A stretch of DNA of 64,000 bases, taken from contig JAMXSV010000003.1 of NCBI GenBank assembly GCA_027559495.1, positions 3,720,001 through 3,784,000 on the forward strand, read 5' to 3'. Shown here in pieces: positions 34,299 to 43,349 of the stretch (position 1 is the stretch's first letter; each line of letters starts with the position of its first letter). The translations under genes and the position numbers were made by a program. The stretch is from Aurifilum marmelostoma. Lineage: Eukaryota > Ascomycota > Sordariomycetes > Diaporthales > Cryphonectriaceae. The notes under the pieces are model-generated. The model was not told where the DNA came from. It saw nothing but the letters and a program-made list of their open reading frames with translations, and did not search any database.

Positions 34299-37258
34299 AT
34301 GTCTACAACAACCAAGGGCCAAAGCCCACGGGCTGCCCGTGCTGACCGTCCCCGTTCTTCTAAAAGTGCCGCTTCTGCCTCTCACCCACCTTCGCGTTCC
34401 AGCAGCAGGTATCCTTCCTTGAAGAAGATGGCCCCTCAGCCGGGATCCGAGGCCTCTCATAGTAGAGCTTCCTCTCCAGGGGGACTGCGACCTATCCATC
34501 CACCTCTCACCTCCCGTCAGCCCCAGCGCCAGGGCTCCATGGGCTCTGTCAACGGCGACCGGCCTCCAACGCCCGCATCCAAGGGCTCGGTCAAGGACTC
34601 TCAACATAGTTCTCAGCATGGCCCACAGTCCTCACTGCTGCAGGAGAAGCTCCAGCGCGAGAGGAGATCCGAGATCCAGCGCAATCTATCCAGGCTAGCT
34701 GGCGAGATAGGAGTAACGACTGAGCCAAAGGCTACTGTTGCAACACCCACACGTTCTGCTACCACAGACGGGGAGCGCGGTGACTTTGTTACACAAGACA
34801 GCGGCGGTGATGGCAAAAAGCAGGGCCTTGCATTGAAGGAGATGGAACAGGTTCGTACGATACGAAAAGTTGGGTGTCGACGAACGTTAATCAGCTGACG
34901 TGTCGTTTTGAGTAGACCATGACGACTCTACACAAACAGAACTTTGATCTAAAGCTCGAACTTTTCCACAGACGGGGCCGCCAGGCCGCTCTGGAGGAAA
35001 AGGTTGAAGCTCTGGAGGCGGAGCAGGCGCGCACGAAGCAGACTTGCGAAGAGCTGGTCCAAGAACTAGACAAGAGGGAAAAGGCTATCGAGGAAGCTGT
35101 TCACATGATTGTCTCTCTCGAGGCCCGGATCGATCTGCTGCTGCGAGACAGGGAGATGGTCCGACAGATCGACATGCGCGACTCTGCAGCTTCTAGACTC
35201 CACGACCCAACATCATCAGCGGTCACGGACCACGACGAGTCACTGACACAGAATGAGTCCCCATCCAACGGCAGGGGAGGCACTACCCTAGCCCGTATGC
35301 CCAGCTTTTTATCAGAACGTACAGAGAACACAGAGACCCTGCGCAGTGTTTATCTTAACAATCAGGGCAGTTTTCTAAGTCTGTCCAAGACGGACCCCAG
35401 GTTGGACAATAACGGATATGTCAGTCCCAGCATGAGTGTCTTGAGCGAGACCTCGTTCCTCAGCATCTACGGTAAAAACGCGAACCGCGATACTTCGTCA
35501 CAACCGAATATTCAACGAAGCAATCCGGGCTGGAGGGGGTCCAATGGTCATCGGAGCATATCGATGCCGTCCAAAGTTTTTCTGCCCAGCAAGTTCCAAG
35601 AGAATGAGCATCTTGGGAGTCGAGATGGCGCGAAGGAGGCTATCGAGAATGGAGATATGATGTCCCCATTGCAAAAGTTGACAAAGCTGGAAGATTCGCC
35701 GGTTTTGCAGCACTCTGATTCTCGCTCTGGTCGTCCAGCCAAGGAGGCCGAGAGGTCAACAATAGTGAAGCCCTTCAGACCACAGCCCTTGCTGAGGGTC
35801 AGGAACGACAGAGACCGGCCAACCCGAAAGGTACTCACCGATGAGTCAGTCTCAAATCACCACAAGCTTCCTCCGACTCCAGACACGATGACGGGTTCCA
35901 TGTTGAGCCAGAGTCAGGTCGTCGACGAAGCCCCACGTCGTGACCGAACCGCAAGCGGCACCACGTATCCTGTTCTCTCGAAACTTGCTCTCGATCAGAA
36001 AAATCAAGCCGAAGCGGGTCAACAGCGTTTCAATTCTTCGGATATCTCTCAACGACCCTCGGTAACGGCATTCACTGGCAGACAGGATTACTCAGGTGCA
36101 GCTTACTACGAGCACCGGCTCCCCGTCCTGCGAAGACCTCGGTCCGCGGATGAGACCACGATATCTCGACAGAAAAATGACTGGGATTCCTGTAGCGATG
36201 CTGATGACGTATGTTCCGAAGCCTCTAGCTTTGATTACTGGATGAAAGAAGGTCTCCAGCCCAGTCGAGGTGGTACAGCAAGACCAACGACCAGTTTCGG
36301 CCCCTCTCAGGCATACTCGAATCAAGATGCACCAGATTCGTCGAGCTTCCCAATCAACGACGAGGACTGGAAGTCCAACGACATGTTCCGGGCTCTGGCT
36401 GGGAACGGTCTCGCAGGACGAGCAGACGGCTCTATAGTTGCGGCGCCGTCTGCTCCTCAGCGACAGTCTAGCCTCCACGCTCGTACCTCGGCCCCAGGCA
36501 CACCCATGATAGACCGGACCTCAGGTTTGTCCAGCAGACACCACAACATCGACACAACCCGCAAGAGATCCGTATCAGGCCACGCCTATAGCAGTCCAAT
36601 CTCCCCGAACGGGTACTCTGCTCCCAACTCGTGCAGCCAGACCCCAACCACGCCTTCGCACCCTCAGTCTCTGCAGGACAACCCTGCACAAAAGAGGCAC
36701 TACCCTCCCCATGCCAGTCAGCCCCAGGCAGCGCCGCGTCCTCGCAGCAGAGGCCTCACCAGCTTGTTCCGCCGGTCACTCGGGTCTACAACAGCCCATC
36801 CACAGCCCTCAGCCTCCGTGCCGGCTGCCAGCTCACCATTCGCGCCGCCGCCTCCAAACAAGGAAGTCTCGCCGCATACAATGGGGATGCCGAGCTGGGA
36901 GCACCGAAGTGATTTCTTCGATGAGGATGCATCTGCCACCCCGCCGCCTATTATGCGTAGGAAGGCTGCAGAAGCTCCCATGGGCGCACCGGCTGGCGAT
37001 GCGGAGATAGGCCACACTGCTACTGCCTTTACCACGCGTACTGGCAGGACTTCGACGCTGGCTTCTTCTTCTGGCCCAGGCCTGGGCGCCGGTCTAGGGA
37101 GGGTCATGGTCGTTCACGATGGTGGTGCCCCGCTGACACCCAGGGCCTACCAGAACCTTGACCAGGGAGCCACGACTGCCCAGTCGAATCAGAGTCATGG
37201 AAGGAGGTGGTTTAATCTTGGCCGGGTAACGAGCCTCAAGCACGGTGGGGCGAGTTGA
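34299..37258 (+). CDS. centrosomin N-terminal motif (Cnn_1N) coiled-coil protein
   Basis: Two exons, 34299-34850 and 34916-37258, 964 aa; the intron (65 nt) has donor GTTCGT and acceptor AGTAG. Residues 1-184 are Ser/Pro/Arg-rich and disordered. Residues ~186-255 form the Cnn_1N motif: LHKQNFDLKLELFHRRGRQ followed by a Glu/Lys heptad coiled coil (ALEEKVEALEAEQ, then ELDKREKAIEEAV). The rest is long, Ser/Pro-rich and low in predicted structure. Cnn_1N proteins (centrosomin; Mto1/Pcp1 in yeasts; ApsB-like proteins in Aspergillus) bind gamma-tubulin complexes and organise microtubules at spindle pole bodies or septa; that role is inferred here. The start is the first ATG in the Kozak-like context GCCGCCATG. 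Confidence 0.85.
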
Positions 37259-37887
37259 TGTGCTCTTGACAAATAGACAAGCTGTGGTTTTCACGCTTCA
37301 TAAGGTAGGGCGCATAGGCACTTATATATATCTCTGGTGTTTGTAACATCTAGGTTAAGAGTCTCTCGCTAGTGCGATGACGAGAAGACATGCATGCACT
37401 AAATGTTCTGTCGTGGCACTTCAATTCTTTTTTTTTTTTTTTTTCGGGGGATTTTAAAATCAGGAAACTCATAATACTAGGCTTATACTCATGATGATAA
37501 TGACGCATTATGACACATCGCTCATCGTACCATTACAAGTGTGCTATGATGTGATGCTGAAGGACGTGTTTTGAGAGGACAACCCTTAGCCGACATAAGA
37601 GAAGGATTGCATGCAATTTGCTGTTTCACTTGCAGATCGAGTGGTTCTCATAATATTGCCTCATGATTGCCTTGCTCCCCGTTCGTGTTTCTTACTGGTC
37701 ACAAGATCATTTCCTCAACACTTGGACCCGCACACATCCCCAACGACTCTTTCCCACGGTGACTAGTCATAGATATTCAAGTACAAGATCGGTCGACCGC
37801 TCATGTGCCTACATCCACACAGCAACATTTTAGCCGCAGCAAACAGTAGCTTCCTGAGCTGCGCTAGTCGGTCCCAAATGTCTGCGC
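37259..37887. other. convergent intergenic region
   Basis: This lies between the 3' ends of the Cnn-motif gene (plus) and the copper transporter (minus). It has a long T run (~T19 near 37428-37445) and TATATATA at 37323-37331. No gene is seen; it probably holds both 3' untranslated regions. Confidence 0.5.
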
Positions 37888-38741
37888 TCAATCATCAACA
37901 CTCATTCTAATCAGCCTCATGATGGACAGCAGGATGTCCTGCGTCGGATGCACTGACCTTTGCCCGATGGTTTCCCACTGAAATACAAATGCACCAAGGT
38001 AAGCACCGATGAAGATGCAGATGATGATGTAGCCGTTGTAGTACATGGCGAGTCTAGAAAGATCAAATAAGTTTCCGGCCATTGTCAAGCATTCTTGAGG
38101 GTCTCGAACTTGGTAATGACCGGAGCAGCAATGGTACATACAGCATGACAAAGTAAGCCACGGCAAACTGTAGCATGTGCAAGAGAGCTCGAACACCCTG
38201 CTCGGCGATGGTGGGCCGGAAGCCTCGTGGCTCAACTGCGTTGCTGCACGGGGGCGATAGGTTCGTGCTCGAGGGCTGGTGGTGCACGGGCTTGTCGGGG
38301 TCACTGACCACATTGGCCGGCGCAATCTGCGGCATAGCATCCCACTTGCGCACAAGGTAGCGGTCGTACTCTTTTGTGAGACGGCGCAGGAGCTCGAGGA
38401 CCATGACGAGGAGGATCACGCCGATGCAGGAGCCTGCGAACATGCCGGGGGATGTGACGTGCCATGTGCGGGAGATGAAGCAGGCGTCTACGGTGTACCA
38501 GTTCCAGAGCATCTAGTTGATCATGTGCGATGCTGTGTGGTTAGGAATGTGCTGGCGCAGTGCCTCACTTGGCCGAAGGTAGAGTGTTCAAACGGGACGA
38601 GTCCGATTGTTTCGTGCTTACTGAGATCTGGCATTCGCTGCTGCCCATGTCCATATCCATGCTGCTTGTTGTCGAAGCAGACGTAACGGCGCTGGCTGTT
38701 GTCGACGTGGCCATTGACAGAGCTGTTGTTCCCATATCCAT
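37888..38741 (-). CDS. Ctr-family copper transporter
   Basis: Three exons, 38741-38622, 38512-38142 and 38053-37888, 218 aa. The N-terminus is Met/Ser-rich with Mets motifs (MDMG, then SMDMDMGSS), which bind Cu(I) outside the cell. Exon 2 starts MLWNWYTVDACFISRTW and contains TM1 (GMFAGSCIGVILLVMVLEL) and a cytosolic loop. TM2 carries the essential M-x3-M (MLLAM, created across the exon 2/3 junction), and TM3 has the GxxxG motif (GAYLGAF). These are the hallmarks of high-affinity Ctr copper importers, which form trimers in the plasma or vacuolar membrane. The final residues depend on whether a last short intron (donor GTCAGT after GQR) is spliced; both readings end at the same stop. Copper-regulated transcription is expected for the family. 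Confidence 0.9.
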
Positions 38742-39629
38742 ACTGAATGTCTTTTGTGTTTCTTTTGATGGTTAGGGTTGTTTTCACTTTGAGAGGAGTG
38801 ACATCCAGGTGAGGACCTGGATTCTAGGTATAAAATAGAGCAGACTAATGTTAATTACTTCAAGAATATTTTATGGACAAGACTATGTAGATACTGGAAG
38901 CCTCCTATGTAATTTGACTACGCGAATTACTTGTGCTCATCCCTTGCATTCAATCGTACCAAGAGTGCGCTAAGATGCGCAGGTTTGAGCAAGTTTGTCT
39001 ACCTTCTGCCCCATCCTACTCACCCCCTAACCCCCTTCGCATTCCTTCTCCTATACATGTACCTCTCCTCAGCTATCCAGCCTTTTGATTCGCTTTTAAC
39101 TAATGGCGCAAGTGGGACTGGTTTGTTCCTTGGCACATTCAAATCAAACGGGAAGCCTAGAAGCATCCACAACTTTCAAGTCCAGAGTACAGGTCCAGCC
39201 AGGGGTGTCACTGCATGAACAGCACACTTTGCCCTCTGCGCCGTAATCTACTCCACCATCGGTCTGCGGATATACTCTGCCTGAGCGAACAAGATCTGTT
39301 GGGCATATTGGTGCCGCCACCACCCTCGCCAGCGTCATCATGGTCCTGAAGAAGCATCATATTTGTGCTCATCGTGGTCGGGTGCTGCATGACGGGCTGT
39401 GCGATGATGTGCAGGCTGATGTAGCTCATATGATGAGGAACAAGGACAGTAAGGCGGTCTTCACGGTAAAGTGGAGGTTTGTTTGTTGTGAACAAGAAGG
39501 GGGGATTTAACTTCCATGGGTAGGGACTGATATCTGGTTTCGCAATATCAGATGCGCACATCGGCACGATATCACGTACAGCGACTCGCATCAACAACGA
39601 TGCTTTAGCGCTCGGTAGTCCATGCTATC
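38742..39629. other. intergenic; Ctr promoter
   Basis: This is the promoter of the copper transporter. TGAGCAAG (38986-38993) is one base off the copper-response core TGAGCAAA (the reverse complement of TTTGCTCA bound by Mac1-type factors), about 245 bases from the ATG. A TATAAAA-like sequence lies at 38829-38835 on the plus strand. No gene is seen. Confidence 0.4.
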
Positions 39630-40179
39630 CTAGCTTGAGCCTACAAAATCATCCAGCTTCTTCTCGTCGTAAACATCCGCCTCGACCAGCTTCGACCAAG
39701 TCTGCATTACCCAGTAATCAGCACATGAGAACGGACTCCAAAGATAGGCAGATATCAGGCAAGAAACTCACCCCCTCCGGAGTCACTTTGCAGAGCGTAG
39801 GTAGAGCAGGGACCCCGAAAGTCCTCCAGGGGTTATCAGGTTTTCTCCACCTAGAATATGGTAGCCAGAGGGTCAGTGATTACCAGTGTACTGTGTAGTA
39901 AACCATCCCCCCCCCCCCCAACGGACATGGGGAGGACAAGGTAGGTCGGGACAATGAACCATACGTTTCTCTATCGCCGGCATAATAGATACCCAGGCGC
40001 GTTGGGCCATCTTTTGGAAACTTCTTGTTGATCAGAGGTTCCGCCTCTCTGCAGTCGCCGCACCAACTCTTCCCACCGATGATGCTGGCGTAGATGATAA
40101 AGAACTGCGGGATTTTGGAAGCCGCCGCTTGTTTAGCTGCGGCGTCGGCTATGGATTGAGGGTGGTCGGTAGAGGCCAT
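39630..40179 (-). CDS. Clot/TXNDC17-like thioredoxin-fold protein
   Basis: Three exons, 40179-39965, 39850-39772 and 39701-39630, 121 aa, with phases 2 and 0 and canonical borders. The active-site motif is WCGDC (Cys40 and Cys43) in SWCGDCREAEPLIN, typical of the thioredoxin-like DUF953/Clot family (TXNDC17), whose motif is WCxDC. Downstream GDRETWRKPDNPWRTFGVPALPTL has the conserved cis-Pro region (ALPTL). Such cytosolic proteins reduce disulfides with limited substrate range. It is transcribed in the same direction as the copper transporter and the GGCC-repeat gene. The start MASTDHPQ is chosen because upstream in-frame codons look non-coding. Confidence 0.9.
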
Positions 40180-40777
40180 GATTTTGGGGTAAGAGAGTGA
40201 AGACAGAGAAGCCCAGGATCTAATTGAGGGAGGTGGGATACAACGTCGTGGAGCCAACATCTGAGTCTCGAGCAGTCAGGTTTCAGGCAAGTCGTCGAGG
40301 AGGGGAAGATGTGGAGGATAGTGGAGGGCGTCGTTATCGATACCCTAACCCTGAAATTCTTGTGATGCCCCAATGTTGTTTCTTGTCAACGACTAGAGGT
40401 TGGTTCTTCGTCCTCTCCACCACATCGACCTGCTGCCTTCCAAAGAGTCCAGACTGTCCGATGAGCGTTATAAAATCCGTAAATCCAACTATGTCAACGC
40501 AATGATCGAAATCATTCGCCAGCTGTAGTACCATGTCAACGGTTCCCTAATTCTTTGTCTCAGCAAGCCCCCCTGCTTTTGCCCTTTCCTTCCACCGCCG
40601 CCCTTCATATATTTTGAACGAGTCTGGTGGGCATGATCAACGCCATTCTGTCTGGAACTCTAGTATGTCATTCTCATAGCTCGCAGAATAGTAGCCATAG
40701 TTAAGTGAAGGTCGGCTGATATCAGCCTTCATGGAGTGCATGGCGCACCCCGGAGACATTTCAAGCTCTGGCTTGAA
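40180..40777. other. intergenic
   Basis: This lies between the thioredoxin-like gene and the octapeptide-repeat gene, both minus. It should contain the former's promoter. No other feature is seen. Confidence 0.5.
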
Positions 40778-41428
40778 TTATTTCTTGCACTGAAAGTAGA
40801 AGTGATTATACTCATCAGCGCAAGCACGAATGCGAGGGGGAATGTACTGTAAAGAATTGGAACAAATCAAAAGGACAAGACGTACCGATACACCGGGTGA
40901 GAAACAGCTACCGCCATCCTGGCTACAGCAGCAGCCCCCGTTGCTGCTGAAGCAGCATCCCCCACTCTCCGAAAAACAGCAGCCTCCACTTTCCGAGAAG
41001 CAGCAGCCTCCCGAATCGCTAAAGCAACACCCGCCTCGTTTGCTGAAGCAACAGCCTCCAGATTCGCTAAAACAACACCCGCATTGATCGTGGACATCGT
41101 CGTCGTGAGGGCTAGGAAAGGTAGTCATCTCAGGCAGGGATGTGTAGGGATGATCGGTGCCTCCGCCGGGCAGATTGTAGGGAGAGGACCCCGATCGCTG
41201 TTGGCCTAGGTCGCGCACAGATATTCTTGGGGACGTGGCGCCGTTTGAAGAAGTCTGCTCAGGTGTTGCCATGGTAGCTGCAGTATCGGTCCGCGGACTG
41301 GTGCTTGCAGTGTACGGCGGTGGGGCGTCGAGCTCGTCCATGATCGATGGGGTTGTCTGCTGGTGCTGGCTGCTGAATGACAGCGAGGTGCCCGTGTGGG
41401 CTTGGGGTGCGAGAGGGTCTTGCTTCAT
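40778..41428 (-). CDS. PPxY protein with eight tandem GGCCFSxx octapeptides
   Basis: Reads as one exon of 216 aa from the ATG at 41428; the ATG opening MDELDAPPPYTAS (residue 30) is an equally good start. The N-terminal ~110 residues are Ser/Thr/Pro-rich and disordered, with a PPPY motif (a WW-domain ligand of the PPxY type). Then come eight consecutive octapeptides at 41083-40892: CGCCFSES, GGCCFSKR, GGCCFSDS, GGCCFSES, GGCCFSES, GGCCFSSN, GGCCCSQD and GGSCFSPG, with 17 Cys in 64 residues. The C-terminal 38 residues (VSVRLVLLICSN ... FQCKK) are possibly altered by an unresolved intron (a GTACGT...TTACAG stretch lies within it). I do not recognise a described family. The Cys pairs could bind metal or be S-acylated; no signal peptide is present. 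Confidence 0.7.
   Translation of the reverse strand: MKQDPLAPQAHTGTSLSFSSQHQQTTPSIMDELDAPPPYTASTSPRTDTAATMATPEQTSSNGATSPRISVRDLGQQRSGSSPYNLPGGGTDHPYTSLPEMTTFPSPHDDDVHDQCGCCFSESGGCCFSKRGGCCFSDSGGCCFSESGGCCFSESGGCCFSSNGGCCCSQDGGSCFSPGVSVRLVLLICSNSLQYIPPRIRACADEYNHFYFQCKK
40892..41083 (-). repeat. 8 x 24-nt coding tandem repeat
   Basis: Array of eight 24-nt units encoding the octapeptides of the gene above. The DNA units differ at many third positions (TGT/TGC, GGA/GGC/GGG, AGC/TCG, GAA/GAG) while the amino acids are kept. It is therefore not a freshly slipped microsatellite. Confidence 0.85.
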
Positions 41429-42651
41429 CTTTGGATGGTCTTCGGGGGCGTGCGGATAACCTTCAGAAGATAGAATTCGTGATTTGGGAGCCAGGAGAGG
41501 CTGTAACGTGGTCTGTCAGTCCCGGCCAGGTCATGCAAGCTGAGTATACGCCGAGGGAAGCCTTCAAGGGTATGGATTACAGACTAAACGTGAATCAGAC
41601 TGCTGTAGGGTCTAGTCAACTCAGAATGGAGTGCACCGGACGGTGCACGGCGTAGCCTTGCTAACTTGCGGACCAGAAATGCGGTTTGACAAAAAGGATG
41701 CGCATCTTAAGAGGCGACGGAGACGGAAACTTCTGCGCGCGCAATATCCTGAACAGAGGGGGGGGATATTCAGCTCCCATTTAATCATGATGCCTAAAGA
41801 TGAGGGGTTGACCTCTTGCTTACACTTCATACATTAGGTGCACCGCCTAGCTCTTGGTTGAGGCAGCCTGGTGGTGTGAATACTTCGTAAGCTTGATGGC
41901 TGAGCTAGCTGAAAGAGGAACAGCATTCGGAGAGGCTGAAACCTTGTCCAATGGATCTCGATTGTTGCCAAGCGGGGACGCGTGGAGGTGTATTGTTGCT
42001 TGTCTCACGGGCGTAAGCGCTGGAGGCCGGGGATCAGAAGGTGCACGGCGCGTGCTGCTGTCGATACAAGCTGAGCATGACCGTCGTCTTTCCACTTCGT
42101 CGCCGAGTTATAGATTTGATCAAGGAGGAAAACCTGTATCGGACGAGCATTGCGTTCCTCTTCGTTGCATAAATTATTACAGATACAAAATGTAGGGTGG
42201 GCTTGCAGAGCTGGACATTTCTCATGACACGAAGCGAACTAAGGACTGGTCATATCACAACGATAAGTCAAGCAGACCATAGTAGTGCACCATCAATGTT
42301 GACGATTTATTACTCTCGTATCGTCTTGCAAAACTCTTAGTAGGGAAAGTCATCCGTCATCTAGGCGAAGCCAAACAGTCCCAGCCAAACGATGACGATG
42401 AAAGACGTGCCATCAGGAACCTGAGCCATCCCTTTCCCTTCCCACTCTTGCCCTTATCTACCACATCACGAGAAGATCAGGCCGAGTCCAGCCAGATTGA
42501 GATCCATCACCCAAAGGAAACCGTCGAGTCCGCAGTGTTGTTGACGAGTGACGGCACGCCCTGTGAAATGTCCAAGATTAGCAAATTGGTAAAGCAATAA
42601 AAGCATGCACAAGGCCGCTTACAAGAATCCATCAGAGGCAACGAAGACAAT
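41429..42651. other. intergenic
   Basis: This includes the promoter of the octapeptide-repeat gene (minus) and the 3' flank of the small basic gene. A near-perfect inverted repeat, GTGCACCG-GA-CGGTGCAC, lies at 41631-41648. No gene is supported. Confidence 0.45.
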
Positions 42652-43349
42652 CTAGACGTCCTCTCCGTCGACCGGAGACTCCGCCTTGGCAGGGGCGGGC
42701 TGAGCCTTCTTGCGAGAAGCGCGGGGCTTCTTGCTGGGCGTAGGGTTGTTGTCGTCGCCGCCCTCGGGGAGGCGACTCGCTTGTTGCGGTCACCACCGGG
42801 GGTGGCCGGAATGGCAGGGGCGTCCTCGTCGAAAAGCTTCTTCTTTGTAGAAGCGAAACAGACTCGGGCAGAATTAGCCGACTTGAAGCCGGCAACCTGG
42901 GCCAGCTTCTCGTAGTCGATCTGTGGTTGAAGAACTGTCAGCTGCAATGGTGGGAGCAAAGGCTAGATACGAAAAGGGCAAGTGGCCCAGAGCAGCTCTT
43001 GAGAGGGCTTGAATTGGATTTTTCTTCTTCGAGGTAGACACACCAATATAGGCGCTGAAAGGGGGCAGCAACGCAGGGTTACAGAAGGCCAGGCTGAGAG
43101 CAGGCGATGGCCTTCGGGTATGGGGAGTGGCACAGTGTTCGTTCAAGGGATTTGAAGCAAACGTAAAGTGGGATTGAGGGCCAAGGCGAAATGAAGCACG
43201 CCCAGGTAGATGATTGAACGGTGTGAGAGGGGCACGCGTTGCTCACGCGTGTAGGTCTGACTGACTTGGACGTCCTTAATCGCGCGCCAGGCGGCGACGG
43301 CGAGCTCGGTCTCGCGAGGGGTCAAGGTGGAAGTCTTCTGCTCAGACAT
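42652..43349 (-). CDS. small basic AT-hook-like nuclear protein, frameshifted
   Basis: Exon 1 is 43349-43266 (MSEQKTSTLTPRETELAVAA, then WRAIKDVQ, 28 aa, donor GTCAGT). Exon 2 starts at 42920 (acceptor CCACAG, IDYEKLAQVAGFKSANSARV). The first frame runs through FDEDAPAIPATPGGDRNK, and the coding-like frame resumes at ASRLPEGGDDNNPTPSKKP, ending ESPVDGEDV with the stop at 42652. One extra base is needed near 42779-42783, where AAGCGAG would read AAGGCGAG. The corrected length is 117 aa. The layout (N-terminal helical ARID/SANT-like block, Lys/Pro/Ala-rich tail) resembles a common fungal family of small chromatin-like proteins. The function is unknown. Intron 1 is long (344 nt) for this genome. 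Confidence 0.7.

Noticed and set aside
41631..41648. GTGCACCG/CGGTGCAC inverted repeat
   Set aside because: An 8-bp perfect palindrome with a 2-base loop, but no associated gene, T-run or repeat copies; may be chance.
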